From contig CAVWLA010000002.1 of assembly GCA_963755825.1 (NCBI GenBank), forward strand, positions 62,001 to 126,000: a stretch of 64,000 nt of DNA, written 5' to 3'. The notes under the pieces were generated by a model. That model was given only the letters and a program-made list of their open reading frames with translations. It did no database searches and had not been told where the DNA came from. Both the position numbers and the translations under genes were made by a program. Below are positions 50,083 to 58,622 of this stretch, piece after piece (position 1 is the stretch's first letter; each line of letters starts with the position of its first letter). The stretch comes from DATBQN01 sp963755825 (GTDB taxonomy: Bacteria > Acidobacteriota > Thermoanaerobaculia > Multivoradales > UBA5704).

Positions 50083-50632
50083 TCCGTCCGGCCGGCCGCT
50101 GCCCGGCCTGGACCCGGCGGTCGATCCGCCGCCGGAGACCCACCGGGAGACCGCGGCCCGGTACGACCCCGAGCTCGACGTGCGGGCGATCCTCTGGTCG
50201 GCGGCCTGGCTCGCCGGCGGCGTCGTCGCCGTCTGCCTGCTCATGTACTGGCTCTTCCTCGGCCTGCGCCGCGCCGAGAACCGCGCCGATCCGCCGCCGC
50301 CGCCGCTCGCCGAGGAGCGGACGGCGCAGCCGCTGCCGCCCGAGCCCCGTCTCCAGGCCTCGCCCGACGCCGACATGCTCGCGCTGCGGAGCCGCGAGGA
50401 CCGCACGCTCCATCAGCCGGCCTGGATCGACGAGAAGGCCGGCACCGTCCGCCTGCCCATCGACCTCGCCATGGACGTCATCGCTCGCCGCGGCCTGGCG
50501 CCGACGGGAGCCGGCGGCCCGACGCCCGACGAGCAGCAGGTCGCCGCCGCCAAGGCGGCGGCCGCGCAGCCGAAACCCACCAAGCCCGGCAAGACCGCGG
50601 CCGCGAAGCCGGCGGGGAGCAGTCCATCGTGA
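50069..50632 (+). CDS. ACIII-associated single-helix protein, 187 aa
   Basis: A protein with one membrane helix (ILWSAAWLAGGVVAVCLLMYWLFLGL in outline, residues 42-66), a proline-rich segment and a conserved patch, LQASPDADMLALRSREDRTLHQPAWIDEKAGTVRLPIDLAMDVIARRGL in outline, residues 92-140, ending with a Lys/Ala/Pro tail. The patch with the LHxxxW pattern recurs in small proteins encoded between ACIII and oxidase genes. It may be an assembly or linker subunit between the two complexes; the name ActG would be premature. Confidence 0.7.
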   Translation: MKGTDPSGRPLPGLDPAVDPPPETHRETAARYDPELDVRAILWSAAWLAGGVVAVCLLMYWLFLGLRRAENRADPPPPPLAEERTAQPLPPEPRLQASPDADMLALRSREDRTLHQPAWIDEKAGTVRLPIDLAMDVIARRGLAPTGAGGPTPDEQQVAAAKAAAAQPKPTKPGKTAAAKPAGSSPS

Positions 50633-51507
50633 GGCGCACCATTCCTGGCTGCATCGCCGCGCTCGCCCTCCTCGCCGCCGCGGCGCCGGCCGCCGCGCAG
50701 CCGGAGTTCCCCTCGCCGGTCGGCGGCGCCGCGGCGAAGCCGGCGGCCGAGCTGCCGACGCCGCTCAAGTCGGTCGGCTACGACCAGAAGCTCGGCTCCT
50801 CGCTGCCGCCCGATCTCCCCTTCCGCGACGAGGAGGGGCGGCCGGTCCGCCTCGGCGGCTACTTCGGCAAGCGGCCGGTGGTCTTCGTCCTCGCCTACTT
50901 CAGCTGCCCGATGCTCTGCTCGGTGGTGATGAGCGACATGGCGGCGGCGCTGAAAGTTCTCCCCTTCGCGGCGGGCGCCGACTACGACGTCGTCGTCGCC
51001 AGCTTCGATCCGCACGACACGCCGGGCCTCGCCAAGGCGAAGAAGCAAGAGATGGTGGCGCGCTCCGGCCACCCCGGCACCGCCGCCGGCTGGCACTTCC
51101 TCACCGGCTCGCAGAGCTCGATCGACGCCCTCACCCGCGCCGTCGGCTTCCGCTACTACTGGGACGCCGAGACGCGCAACTACGCGCACACCGCGGCGCT
51201 CCTCGTGCTGACGCCGCAGGGGCGCATCGCGCGCTATTTCTACGGCATCGAGTACCCGCCGCGCGACCTGCGGCTCGCCCTCGTCGAGGCGTCGGGCGAG
51301 AAGATCGGCTCGCCGGTCGACCAGCTCCTCCTCTACTGCTTCCACTACGACCCGGTGATCGGCAAGTACAGCGCGGCGACCTTGAATCTCGTCCGCCTCG
51401 GCGGCGCCCTGACGGTGTGCGGCCTGGCGCTCATGGTGGTGCTCCTCAAACGGCGCGAGCATCCGGCTCAGCATCAGGCTCCCAACGCGGCTCCGAAGAG
51501 GATCTAG
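50629..51507 (+). CDS. SCO1/SenC family copper chaperone, second copy
   Basis: A 292-residue protein with an N-terminal signal peptide (AALALLAAAAPAAAQ), a thioredoxin-like domain with LAYFSCPMLCSVV (copper Cys pair) and NYAHTAALLVLTPQG (His ligand), and a C-terminal membrane helix (LVRLGGALTVCGLALMVVLL). The C-terminal anchor differs from the N-terminally anchored SCO at 27457-28125. It is placed directly before coxB of the caa3 oxidase and probably supplies copper to that CuA. GTG 50629 overlaps the preceding stop. Confidence 0.9.
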   Translation: MRRTIPGCIAALALLAAAAPAAAQPEFPSPVGGAAAKPAAELPTPLKSVGYDQKLGSSLPPDLPFRDEEGRPVRLGGYFGKRPVVFVLAYFSCPMLCSVVMSDMAAALKVLPFAAGADYDVVVASFDPHDTPGLAKAKKQEMVARSGHPGTAAGWHFLTGSQSSIDALTRAVGFRYYWDAETRNYAHTAALLVLTPQGRIARYFYGIEYPPRDLRLALVEASGEKIGSPVDQLLLYCFHYDPVIGKYSAATLNLVRLGGALTVCGLALMVVLLKRREHPAQHQAPNAAPKRI

Positions 51508-51513
51508 ACAGAC

Positions 51514-52608
51514 ATGCGCCAGGACCTGCCGCTCTTCCCGCCGGCCGCCTCGACGGGCGCCCACCAGGTGGACATGATCACCTACACCTGGCTCGTCATC
51601 TCGGTCTTCTTCACGCTGCTGATCGCCGGCCTCATCCTCTTCTTCATGGCCCGCTATCGGCGGCGCCGGGCGGACGCGGTGGGGGCGCCGACGGGGAGCC
51701 CGCTGCTCCTCGAGATCGTCTGGTCGGGCATCCCGCTCTTGATCACCCTCGCCATGTTCGCCTGGGGCGCCAAGGTCTTCTTCTTCGTCTACCGGCCACC
51801 GTCGAACGCCGTCGAATACTTCGCCGTCGGCAAGCAGTGGATGTGGAAGTTCCAGCATCCCGAGGGGAACCGCGAGATCAACGAGCTACACGTGCCGGTC
51901 GGCCAGCCGATCAAGATGATCATGACCTCCGAGGACGTCATCCACAGCTTCTACGTCCCCGCCTTCCGCATGAAGCAGGACGTCCTCCCCGGCCGCTACA
52001 CGACGACCTGGTTCGAGGCCGACCGGCCCGGCACCTACCATCTCTTCTGCGCCGAGTACTGCGGCACCGAGCACTCGCGGATGGGCGGCAGCATCGTCGT
52101 CATGGCGCCGACCGACTACGAGGCGTGGCTCTCCGGCGCCCAACCCGGCCAGTCGATGGTCGCCTCGGGCGCCCAGCTCTTCCAGTCGCTCGCCTGCAAC
52201 ACCTGCCATCGGCCGGGCCCGGGGATCGCGGCGCGCGGGCCGCGGCTCGAAGGGCTCTTCGGCCATCAGGTGGCGCTCGCCGACGGCCGCACGGTCGTCG
52301 CCAACGAGGACTACATCCGCGAGTCGATCCTCAGCCCGGCGGCGAAGGTGACCGCCGGCTACCAGCCGATCATGCCGACCTTCCAGGGGCAGGTGACCGA
52401 GGAGCAGCTCGTGCAGCTCCTCGCCTACGTCAAGTCGCTCTCCGCGACGCCGGGAGAAGGCACTCCGGCGGCTGAAGAGGGAGCCGCCGGCACCGCCGCG
52501 GCTCCGAGCTCCAATCAGCCAGCCGCCGGCACGGCCGCGGCACCCAGCGCCAACGCCAAGCCGAACGCACCCCACGCTGCCGGCAGCCCGGCGACCCCGG
52601 GCCGCTGA
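51514..52608 (+). CDS. coxB: Cytochrome c oxidase subunit II with fused cytochrome c (caa3 type)
   Basis: A 364-residue protein: two membrane helices (TYTWLVISVFFTLLIAGLIL and LEIVWSGIPLLITLAMFAWG), a CuA cupredoxin domain with KQWMWKFQHPEGNREINELHV in outline, SEDVIHSFYVPAFRMKQDVLPG, and CAEYCGTEHSRMGG, then a cytochrome c domain with CNTCHRPGPG near residue 229 and a Met ligand in YQPIMPTFQG. A 50-residue Ala/Pro tail follows. Being joined to the ACIII operon, it probably receives electrons from ActE inside a supercomplex. Its CuA loop has the normal Glu, unlike the minus-strand paralogue. Confidence 0.94.
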   Translation: MRQDLPLFPPAASTGAHQVDMITYTWLVISVFFTLLIAGLILFFMARYRRRRADAVGAPTGSPLLLEIVWSGIPLLITLAMFAWGAKVFFFVYRPPSNAVEYFAVGKQWMWKFQHPEGNREINELHVPVGQPIKMIMTSEDVIHSFYVPAFRMKQDVLPGRYTTTWFEADRPGTYHLFCAEYCGTEHSRMGGSIVVMAPTDYEAWLSGAQPGQSMVASGAQLFQSLACNTCHRPGPGIAARGPRLEGLFGHQVALADGRTVVANEDYIRESILSPAAKVTAGYQPIMPTFQGQVTEEQLVQLLAYVKSLSATPGEGTPAAEEGAAGTAAAPSSNQPAAGTAAAPSANAKPNAPHAAGSPATPGR

Positions 52609-52619
52609 AAGGCGATCGA

Positions 52620-54308
52620 ATGACGACACCGGATCAAGACACCGCCGCCGACCGCGCCGTGACGATGCCCGCCACCTCGGACCTCGCGCTGCCGCGCGAG
52701 AACTACCTGAACGCCCAGTACGGCCTGCGCTCGTGGCTGCTCACCAAGGACCACAAGCGCATCGCCATCCTCTACCTCATCTCGGTGACGGCGTTCTTCT
52801 TCCTCGGCGGCTTCTTCGCGCTCTTGATCCGCCTCGAGCTGCTGACGCCGGAGGGCGACCTCGTCGGCCCCGACACCTACAACCGCCTGTTCACCATGCA
52901 CGGCATCGTCATGGTGTTCTTCTTCCTCATCCCGTCGATCCCGGCGACGCTCGGCAACTTCCTCATCCCGCTGATGATCGGGGCGAAGGACCTGGCCTTC
53001 CCGAAGATCAACCTGGGGAGCTGGTACGTCTACAACCTCGCCGCCCTCTTCACCCTCTGGTCGATCATCCACGGCGGCGTCGACACCGGCTGGACCTTTT
53101 ACACGCCGTTCTCGACCACCTACTCGAACACCTACGTGATCAGCGCCGCGCTGGGGATCTTCATCGCCGGCTTCTCGTCGATCATGACCGGGCTCAACTT
53201 CATCGTCACCATCCACCGGATGCGCGCCCCCGGCCTCACCTGGTTCCGGCTGCCGCTCTTCGTCTGGTCGATGTACGCGACGTCGCTCATCATGGTCCTC
53301 GGCACGCCGGTCCTCGCCATCACCCTGGCCCTGGTGGCGGCGGAGCGCACGCTGCACCTCGGCATCTTCGATCCGGCGCTCGGCGGCGACCCGATCCTCT
53401 TCCAGCACCTGTTCTGGTTCTACTCGCACCCGGCGGTCTACATCATGGTGCTGCCCGGGATGGGCGTCGTCAGCGAGCTGATCGCGGCCTTCTCGCGGCG
53501 GCGAATCGTCGGCTACAAGGTGGTCGCCTTCGCCAGCGTCGCCATCGCCGTCCTCGGCTTCCTGGTCTGGGGGCACCACATGTTCGTCACCGGCCAGTCG
53601 CTCTACACGGCGACGGTCTTCTCAGTGCTCTCGATGCTCGTCGCCATCCCCTCGGCGGTCAAGGTCTTCAACTGGACGGCGACCCTCTACCAGGGCTCCA
53701 TCTCGCTCGAGACGCCGATGCTCTACGCGCTCGGCTTCATCGGCCTCTTCACCATCGGCGGCTTGACCGGCACCATGGTCGCGACCCTCGGCTTCGACGT
53801 CCACGTCCACGACACCTACTTCATCGTCGCCCACTTCCACTACATCATGGTCGGCGGCACGATCATGGCGTACATGGGCGGCATGCACTACTGGTGGCCG
53901 AAGATCTCCGGCCGGCTCTATCCGAACTTCCTCTCCAAGCTCTCGGCGCTCATCATCTTCGTCGGCTTCAACCTCACCTTCTTCCCGCAGTTCATCCTCG
54001 GCTACCTCGGCATGCCGCGCCGCTACTGGTCCTACCCGCCGGAGTTCCAGGTGCTCAACGTGCTGTCGACCGCCGGCGCCTCCATCCTCGGCATCGGCTA
54101 TCTGCTGCCGATGTGCTACTTCGCCTGGTCGATGCGCTACGGCAAGCGCGCCAGCGACAACCCCTGGGGCGCCGTCGGCCTCGAGTGGACGACGACCTCG
54201 CCGCCGCCGCCGCACAACTTCGACGTCACGCCGATCGTCACCCACGATGCCTACGACTACGGCCAGGGCGCCATCCTCGGCGTCCAGCAGGAGGCCCCCG
54301 TTGTCTAG
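52620..54308 (+). CDS. coxA: Cytochrome c oxidase subunit I, A2 type (caa3)
   Basis: A 562-residue heme-copper core. The ligand motifs are TMHGIVMVF, WFYSHPAVYIMVLP, WGHHMFVTG and HDTYFIVAHFHYIMVGG. The helix-VI motif is YSHPAV, lacking the proton-channel Glu but with the Tyr-Ser pair that defines A2 oxidases such as Rhodothermus caa3. The K-channel lysine is present in AIPSAVKVFNW, and the D-channel entry Asp in GAKDLAFPKIN. It is coupled to coxC (8-base overlap). Confidence 0.95.
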   Translation: MTTPDQDTAADRAVTMPATSDLALPRENYLNAQYGLRSWLLTKDHKRIAILYLISVTAFFFLGGFFALLIRLELLTPEGDLVGPDTYNRLFTMHGIVMVFFFLIPSIPATLGNFLIPLMIGAKDLAFPKINLGSWYVYNLAALFTLWSIIHGGVDTGWTFYTPFSTTYSNTYVISAALGIFIAGFSSIMTGLNFIVTIHRMRAPGLTWFRLPLFVWSMYATSLIMVLGTPVLAITLALVAAERTLHLGIFDPALGGDPILFQHLFWFYSHPAVYIMVLPGMGVVSELIAAFSRRRIVGYKVVAFASVAIAVLGFLVWGHHMFVTGQSLYTATVFSVLSMLVAIPSAVKVFNWTATLYQGSISLETPMLYALGFIGLFTIGGLTGTMVATLGFDVHVHDTYFIVAHFHYIMVGGTIMAYMGGMHYWWPKISGRLYPNFLSKLSALIIFVGFNLTFFPQFILGYLGMPRRYWSYPPEFQVLNVLSTAGASILGIGYLLPMCYFAWSMRYGKRASDNPWGAVGLEWTTTSPPPPHNFDVTPIVTHDAYDYGQGAILGVQQEAPVV

Positions 54309-54954
54309 CGACCACGCGGCGCTCCAGCACCACTTCGACACCCTCGATCAGCAGCGCGAGGCGTCGACCTTCGGCATGTGGTGCTTCCTGGTCACCGAGA
54401 TCATGTTCTTCGGCGGCCTCTTCACCGCCTACGTCGTCTACCGGCTGCGCTACCAGACCGCCTTCGAGGCGGCCTCGAACTCGCTCCTCACCTGGGCGGG
54501 GGCGGTCAACACCGCGGTCCTCATCTGCAGCAGCCTGACGATGGCGCTCGCCATCCGCTCGGCGCAGCTCAACCGGCGCAAGGCGATCGTCTGGTTCTTG
54601 CTCGTCACCATGGCGCTCGGCGTCACCTTCCTCGGCATCAAGGCGTTCGAGTACACGACCGAGTTCCACGAGCACCACTTCCCGGGACCGAACTTCCACT
54701 TCGCCGGACCGGATCCGCAGCACGCTCAGATGTTCTTCGTCATCTACTTCTGCATGACCGGCCTGCACGCCGCCCACATGATCATCGGCCTCGGCCTCTT
54801 GGGCTCGCTCCTCAGGCCGGCGTGGAAGGGGCGCTTCACCCAGGAGTGGCACAACCCGATCGAGTGCATCGGCCTCTACTGGCACTTCGTCGACATCGTC
54901 TGGATCTTCCTGCTGCCGCTGCTCTATCTCTTCGGCGCGCACGGCGTGAAGTGA
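54301..54954 (+). CDS. coxC: Cytochrome c oxidase subunit III (caa3)
   Basis: A 217-residue subunit with five membrane helices: TFGMWCFLVTEIMFFGGLFTAYVVYRL in outline, LTWAGAVNTAVLICSSLTMALAI, IVWFLLVTMALGVTFLGIKAFEY with HEHHFPGP, and the final ECIGLYWHFVDIVWIFLLPLLYLF. The start is TTG 54301, which overlaps the coxA stop by 8 bases and has AGGAGG about 8 nt upstream; it gives the expected N terminus. An ATG 54 bases further upstream is inside coxA and unlikely. Confidence 0.93.
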   Translation: MSSDHAALQHHFDTLDQQREASTFGMWCFLVTEIMFFGGLFTAYVVYRLRYQTAFEAASNSLLTWAGAVNTAVLICSSLTMALAIRSAQLNRRKAIVWFLLVTMALGVTFLGIKAFEYTTEFHEHHFPGPNFHFAGPDPQHAQMFFVIYFCMTGLHAAHMIIGLGLLGSLLRPAWKGRFTQEWHNPIECIGLYWHFVDIVWIFLLPLLYLFGAHGVK

Positions 54955-54970
54955 CGGAGGGCAATCGCTG

Positions 54971-55354
54971 ATGGCCGAGCACGTCTCCTCGCTCAAGACC
55001 TACGTCCTCACCTGGGGGGCGCTCATGGTGTTGACCGCGGTCACCGTCGGCGTCGCCTATCTCGACCTCGGCGTCGCCAACGACCTGGTGGCGCTGGCGA
55101 TCGCGGTGACCAAGGCCCTCCTCGTCATCCTCCTCTTCATGCACGTCCGCGAGAGCGGCCGCCTCACCCGCCTGACCGTCGTCGCCGGCTTCTTCTGGCT
55201 GGCGATCCTGATCGGCATCACCCTCACCGACTACCTGAGCCGGCCCGCCGTCGACCGTCTGCGCGGCGTGCCGTCGAGCGCCGGGTTGCACAGCGGGCCA
55301 CAACCGCAGGGCGAGGGCAGCCGCCTGCCGCCCGCTCAGCCGCCGCAGCCCTGA
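54971..55354 (+). CDS. coxD: Cytochrome c oxidase subunit IV (caa3)
   Basis: A 127-residue protein with three membrane helices: TYVLTWGALMVLTAVTVGVAYL, LVALAIAVTKALLVILLFMHV (with the conserved Lys and MHV end) and LTVVAGFFWLAILIGITLTDYL. A Pro/Gly-rich tail of 30 residues follows. It belongs to the prokaryotic subunit IV family, and it ends the ACIII-caa3 operon. Confidence 0.9.
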   Translation: MAEHVSSLKTYVLTWGALMVLTAVTVGVAYLDLGVANDLVALAIAVTKALLVILLFMHVRESGRLTRLTVVAGFFWLAILIGITLTDYLSRPAVDRLRGVPSSAGLHSGPQPQGEGSRLPPAQPPQP

Positions 55355-55372
55355 TCCGCCGCCGCACTCTCA

Positions 55373-56587
55373 ATGGCGGCGGCGGCCGGAGATGGCGGCG
55401 ACGGGCGGAGCTGGCGGCGGCGGCTGGGCCTCGAGCGCGGCGTCGCGGCGCTCGCCGCCGGACTCTTCGTCTACGGCTTCGGCGAGGAGCTCTGGTTCCG
55501 CTACCTGCCCGCCTACCTGCGGGCGCTGGGCGCCGGCGCCCTCGCCATCGGCGCCTTCGGCACGCTCAAGGATCTGCTCGACGCGGGCTACGCCTACCCG
55601 GGCGGGGTGATCGCCGACCGCCTCGGCAGCCGCCGCGCCCTCCTGCTCTTCGCCGCGCTCACCACCGTCGGCTTCGCGCTCTACCTCGCGCTGCCGTCGG
55701 TCGCCGTGATCTTCGCCGGCCTCTTCCTGGTGATGGCCTGGCAGTCGCTCGGCCTGCCGGCGACCTTCTCGCTCGTCCGCGAGGAGCTCGGCGGCGAGAG
55801 CCGGCTGGTCGGCTTCACCGTGCAGTCGGTGGTCAAGCGGCTGCCGATCGTCCTCGCGCCGCCGCTCGGCGGCTACCTCATCGTCCGCTACGGCATCGGC
55901 CGCGGCATGCGGATCGGCTTCGCCGCCTCGATCGCCCTCTCCCTCCTCATGTTGGGCGGCCTCGCCCTCGCCTTCCGCCGCGGCGAGCGGCCCGAGGTCG
56001 AGGCGCCTCCGGGCGGACCCGGGAAGGTGCGCCTCCATCCGGTCTTGAAGCGCCTCCTCGCCGCCGACATCCTCGTCCGCCTCTGCGAGGGGCTCCCCGA
56101 CATCTTCCTCGTCGTGTGGGCGCTCGAGGTGGTGAAGGTGTCGCCGGCGCGCTTCGGCATCCTCACCGCGATCCTCATGGCGACGGCGATCCTCTCCTAC
56201 CTGCCGGCGGCGTTCCTCGCCGAGCGGGCGGAGAAGAAGCCCTTCGTCGTCTTGACCTACGGCTTCTTCACCCTCTTCCCGCTCGCCGTCGTCCTCTCCC
56301 ACTCCTTCGCTATGCTGGCGCTCGCCTTCGTCGTCGGCGGCCTGCGGGAGATCGGCGAGCCGGCGCGCAAGTCGCTCATCGCCGACCTCGCGGCGGGGAG
56401 CGACCCCGGCCGCTCGGTCGGCCTCTACTACTCGATCCGCGGCTTCGCGGTCGCCGGCGCCGCGGCGGTCGGCGGCGCCCTGTGGACCGTCAGCCCGTCG
56501 CTCACCTTCCTCGTCGCCACCGCGCTCGGCGCCATGGGGACCCTCTGGGCGGCGGTCTCGCTGCCCGCGGGAGCCCGCCCATCGTGA
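55373..56587 (+). CDS. MFS transporter (chromate-resistance-associated type)
   Basis: A 404-residue twelve-helix transporter of the major facilitator superfamily. Signature loops are YPGGVIADRLGSRRALLLF between helices 2 and 3, FSLVREELGGESRLVGFTVQSVVKRL and LREIGEPARKSLIADLAAGSD. It is followed with a four-base overlap by a ChrB-domain protein. MFS proteins next to a ChrB C-terminal domain occur in putative metal resistance operons; the substrate is unknown. It lies 19 bases beyond the oxidase operon. Confidence 0.85.
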   Translation: MAAAAGDGGDGRSWRRRLGLERGVAALAAGLFVYGFGEELWFRYLPAYLRALGAGALAIGAFGTLKDLLDAGYAYPGGVIADRLGSRRALLLFAALTTVGFALYLALPSVAVIFAGLFLVMAWQSLGLPATFSLVREELGGESRLVGFTVQSVVKRLPIVLAPPLGGYLIVRYGIGRGMRIGFAASIALSLLMLGGLALAFRRGERPEVEAPPGGPGKVRLHPVLKRLLAADILVRLCEGLPDIFLVVWALEVVKVSPARFGILTAILMATAILSYLPAAFLAERAEKKPFVVLTYGFFTLFPLAVVLSHSFAMLALAFVVGGLREIGEPARKSLIADLAAGSDPGRSVGLYYSIRGFAVAGAAAVGGALWTVSPSLTFLVATALGAMGTLWAAVSLPAGARPS

Positions 56588-57021
56588 AGTGGATCACCCG
56601 CCGCCACGTCCACGTCAACCGCACGGCGACCGCCTGGCTGGTGCGGCGCTTTCTCGACCCCGAGGCCGAGATCCTCTTCGTGGCGCCGGAGTCGGTGGCG
56701 CCGCGGGCGCGGGCGCTCGAGGCGATCTCCTTCGACGCGCCGGGGGCGCGCTATCCGTACCGCGACCGCCAGGGGCGCTGCTCCTTCGAGCAGCTCGCCG
56801 CCGAGCGGCTGCCGGCGGACCGTGCGCTCGCCCGCCTCGCGGCGATCGTCCACGGCGCCGAGTTCCCCGAGGAGATCGCGGCGGTCCCCGAGTCGTCGGG
56901 CCTCTGGGCGATCAGCCAGGGACTCACTCTGGCATCCCAGGAAGACGCCGAGATCGTCGACCGCGCCGCCTCCGTCTACGACGCGCTCTATGCGCACCTG
57001 AAGCGGTCGACGGAGGACTAG
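56584..57021 (+). CDS. ChrB C-terminal domain protein (chromate resistance-like)
   Basis: A 145-residue protein with the ChrB C-terminal pattern: WITRRHVHVNRTATAWLVRRFLDPEAEILFV in outline, then SFDAPGARYPYRDRQGRCSFEQL and HGAEFPEEIAAVPESSGLWAISQGL. In ChrB proteins this domain follows an N-terminal regulator-like domain that is absent here. It probably senses or reduces an oxyanion, coupled to the MFS gene by a GTGA overlap. GTG 56584 is the start because of that overlap. Confidence 0.84.
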   Translation: MKWITRRHVHVNRTATAWLVRRFLDPEAEILFVAPESVAPRARALEAISFDAPGARYPYRDRQGRCSFEQLAAERLPADRALARLAAIVHGAEFPEEIAAVPESSGLWAISQGLTLASQEDAEIVDRAASVYDALYAHLKRSTED

Positions 57022-57075
57022 GCTGCGGACAGCCGCGGCGGCGCCATAGGCGTCGACGCTCTCCGGCCCTTCGTG

Positions 57076-57081
57076 TACGCT
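57076..57081 (+). promoter_or_regulatory. Putative -10 box of the HD-hydrolase gene
   Basis: TACGCT ends 8 nt before ATG 57090. There is no ribosome site, in agreement with a leaderless start. Confidence 0.3.
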
Positions 57082-57089
57082 CGCGGCGC

Positions 57090-57644
57090 ATGCGCGCCAA
57101 CGAGACGCTTCTCGAGCTCCTGCTCGAGGTCCAGGCCCTCGACAGCATCCCGCGAAGCGGCTTCGTGCTGCGCGGCGTCGCCCATCCGGAGAGCGTCACC
57201 GAGCACAGCTGGCACGTCCTCTTCCTGGTCTGGACGCTGGGGGCGCGGGTGCCGGGGATCGACCTCGGGCGCGCCGTCGAGATCGCCCTCGTCCACGATC
57301 TCGCCGAGCTGCGCGTCGGCGACCTGCCGCGGACGGCGTCGCGCTACTTCCCGCCCGGCGCCAAGCGGCAGGCGGAGTCGGCGGCGATGGCGGACGTCCT
57401 CGCGCCGCTGCCGCCGCACGCCCGCGAGCTCTTCGCCGAATATCAGGAAGGGGCGACCCTCGAGGCGCGCTTCGTCAAGGCCTGCGACAAGCTGCAGCTC
57501 ATGCTCAAGGTGAGCCATTACGAGAGCTGGGGGACGGGAGCCCTCGCCGAGTTCTGGGACAACCCCGACAACTTCCCCGACCTCGGCATCGAGGCTGTGG
57601 CCGAGGTCTTCGCAGAGCTCCGCCGCCGCCCGCGCCCCGGTTGA
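57090..57644 (+). CDS. HD-domain hydrolase (YfbR/5'-deoxynucleotidase-like)
   Basis: A 184-residue HD protein with metal ligands in ESVTEHSWHVLFLVW (His), ALVHDLAELRVGDLP (His-Asp) and FVKACDKLQLML (Asp). The overall length and order match HD-domain deoxynucleotide 5'-phosphatases of the YfbR/HDDC2 group, which remove phosphate from dNMPs. Substrate specificity cannot be determined from sequence alone. It stands alone with its own leaderless-type start. Confidence 0.87.
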   Translation: MRANETLLELLLEVQALDSIPRSGFVLRGVAHPESVTEHSWHVLFLVWTLGARVPGIDLGRAVEIALVHDLAELRVGDLPRTASRYFPPGAKRQAESAAMADVLAPLPPHARELFAEYQEGATLEARFVKACDKLQLMLKVSHYESWGTGALAEFWDNPDNFPDLGIEAVAEVFAELRRRPRPG

Positions 57645-57673
57645 CCACCCTCCCGGCCGCTCCGCGGCGCCGG

Positions 57674-57682
57674 TGATAGCGT
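57674..57682 (+). promoter_or_regulatory. Extended -10 box of the LuxR-type regulator gene
   Basis: TGATAGCGT has the TGn extension followed by TAGCGT, ending 10 nt before ATG 57693; the mRNA would be nearly leaderless. Confidence 0.35.
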
Positions 57683-57692
57683 CGCCGCGAGC

Positions 57693-58379
57693 ATGCCGTC
57701 TCCCCCGATCGAAGCGGTCGCCGTCCTCCTCGTCGGCGACGATCCCCTGGCGCGGAGCGCCCTCGCCGCCCTCCTCGCCGCCGAGCCGGGTCTCGCCGTC
57801 GTCAGCCATGTCTCGCCGACGGAGCTCGCGGCGCGCGACGACGAGACCGACCTCCTCGACCTCCTGCCGGGCGCGCCGCGCGCGGTGCTCTGGGACCTCG
57901 GCCTCGCGCCCGGCTCCACCCTCGACCGCCTCGCCGCCGCCGTCGAGACCCTGCCGCCCATCCTCGCCCTCCTCGCCGACGACGAGCCCGCCGCCGAGGC
58001 GCTCGCCGCCGGCGCCCGCGGCCTCCTCTTCCGCGACGCCGAATCGGCGAGCCTGGCCGCCGCCCTCCGCGCCGTCGCCCGCGGCCTCGTCGTCCTCGAC
58101 AGCGCCCTCGCCGACCTCCTCCTGCCGGCCGACGATCTCGCGGACACCGCCGAGCCGGCCACGGAGCCCACCGGGCCCACCGAGCCCCTCACGCCGCGCG
58201 AGATCGACGTCCTGCAGCTCCTGGCGCAGGGTCTCTCCAACAAGCAGATCGCTGCCCGCCTCGAGATCAGCGACCACACCGCCAAGTTCCACGTCGCCGC
58301 CATCCTCGCCAAGCTCGGCGCCACCGGCCGCACCGAGGCCGTCGTCCGAGCCGCCCGCACCGGCCTGATCCTCCTCTAG
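57693..58379 (+). CDS. LuxR/NarL-type response regulator
   Basis: A 228-residue protein with a receiver-like domain (VAVLLVGDDPLARSALAALLA, phosphoacceptor candidate Asp in AVLWDLGLAPG near residue 68, and AAGARGLLFRDA in place of the typical K/P switch) and a C-terminal LuxR helix-turn-helix (LTPREIDVLQLLAQGLSNKQIAARLEISDHTAKFHV in outline, residues 166-201). The typical Lys after the beta-5 strand is not evident, so the receiver may be atypical. There is no adjacent histidine kinase. Confidence 0.9.
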   Translation: MPSPPIEAVAVLLVGDDPLARSALAALLAAEPGLAVVSHVSPTELAARDDETDLLDLLPGAPRAVLWDLGLAPGSTLDRLAAAVETLPPILALLADDEPAAEALAAGARGLLFRDAESASLAAALRAVARGLVVLDSALADLLLPADDLADTAEPATEPTGPTEPLTPREIDVLQLLAQGLSNKQIAARLEISDHTAKFHVAAILAKLGATGRTEAVVRAARTGLILL

Positions 58380-58427
58380 CTCACTGACCACTCCACCATC
58401 CCTCCATCGAACCGCCAGGCATGAGTA

Positions 58428-58530
58428 CCTGGCACCTTTTTGGAGAGATGGCTGGAGCAAGATTCGTCGATCCTCCATCTTTGGCGGCCGGAGAGATCAC
58501 CTGGCACCTGGTGAAAAGAGCCTGGCACCT
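58428..58530. repeat. Three copies of CCTGGCACCT in an intergenic region
   Basis: The decamer CCTGGCACCT occurs at 58428-58437, 58500-58509 and 58521-58530. Copies 1 and 3 are followed by TTT. A GCCAGG/CCTGGC inverted pair spans copy 1, and CACC/GGTG flank copy 2. This family of motif resembles REP-like repeats mobilised by RayT transposases in many genomes, but no such gene lies in this window. The 256-base gap holds no gene. Confidence 0.65.
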
Positions 58531-58622
58531 TTCGCCGCTTGGCCAGATGGCGCCCGCGGCCTAGCCGATCGGCCGGGTGGGGAGCTCCCGGAACGGCGGA
58601 TGTGCGGTGCGGCGACGGGGCG

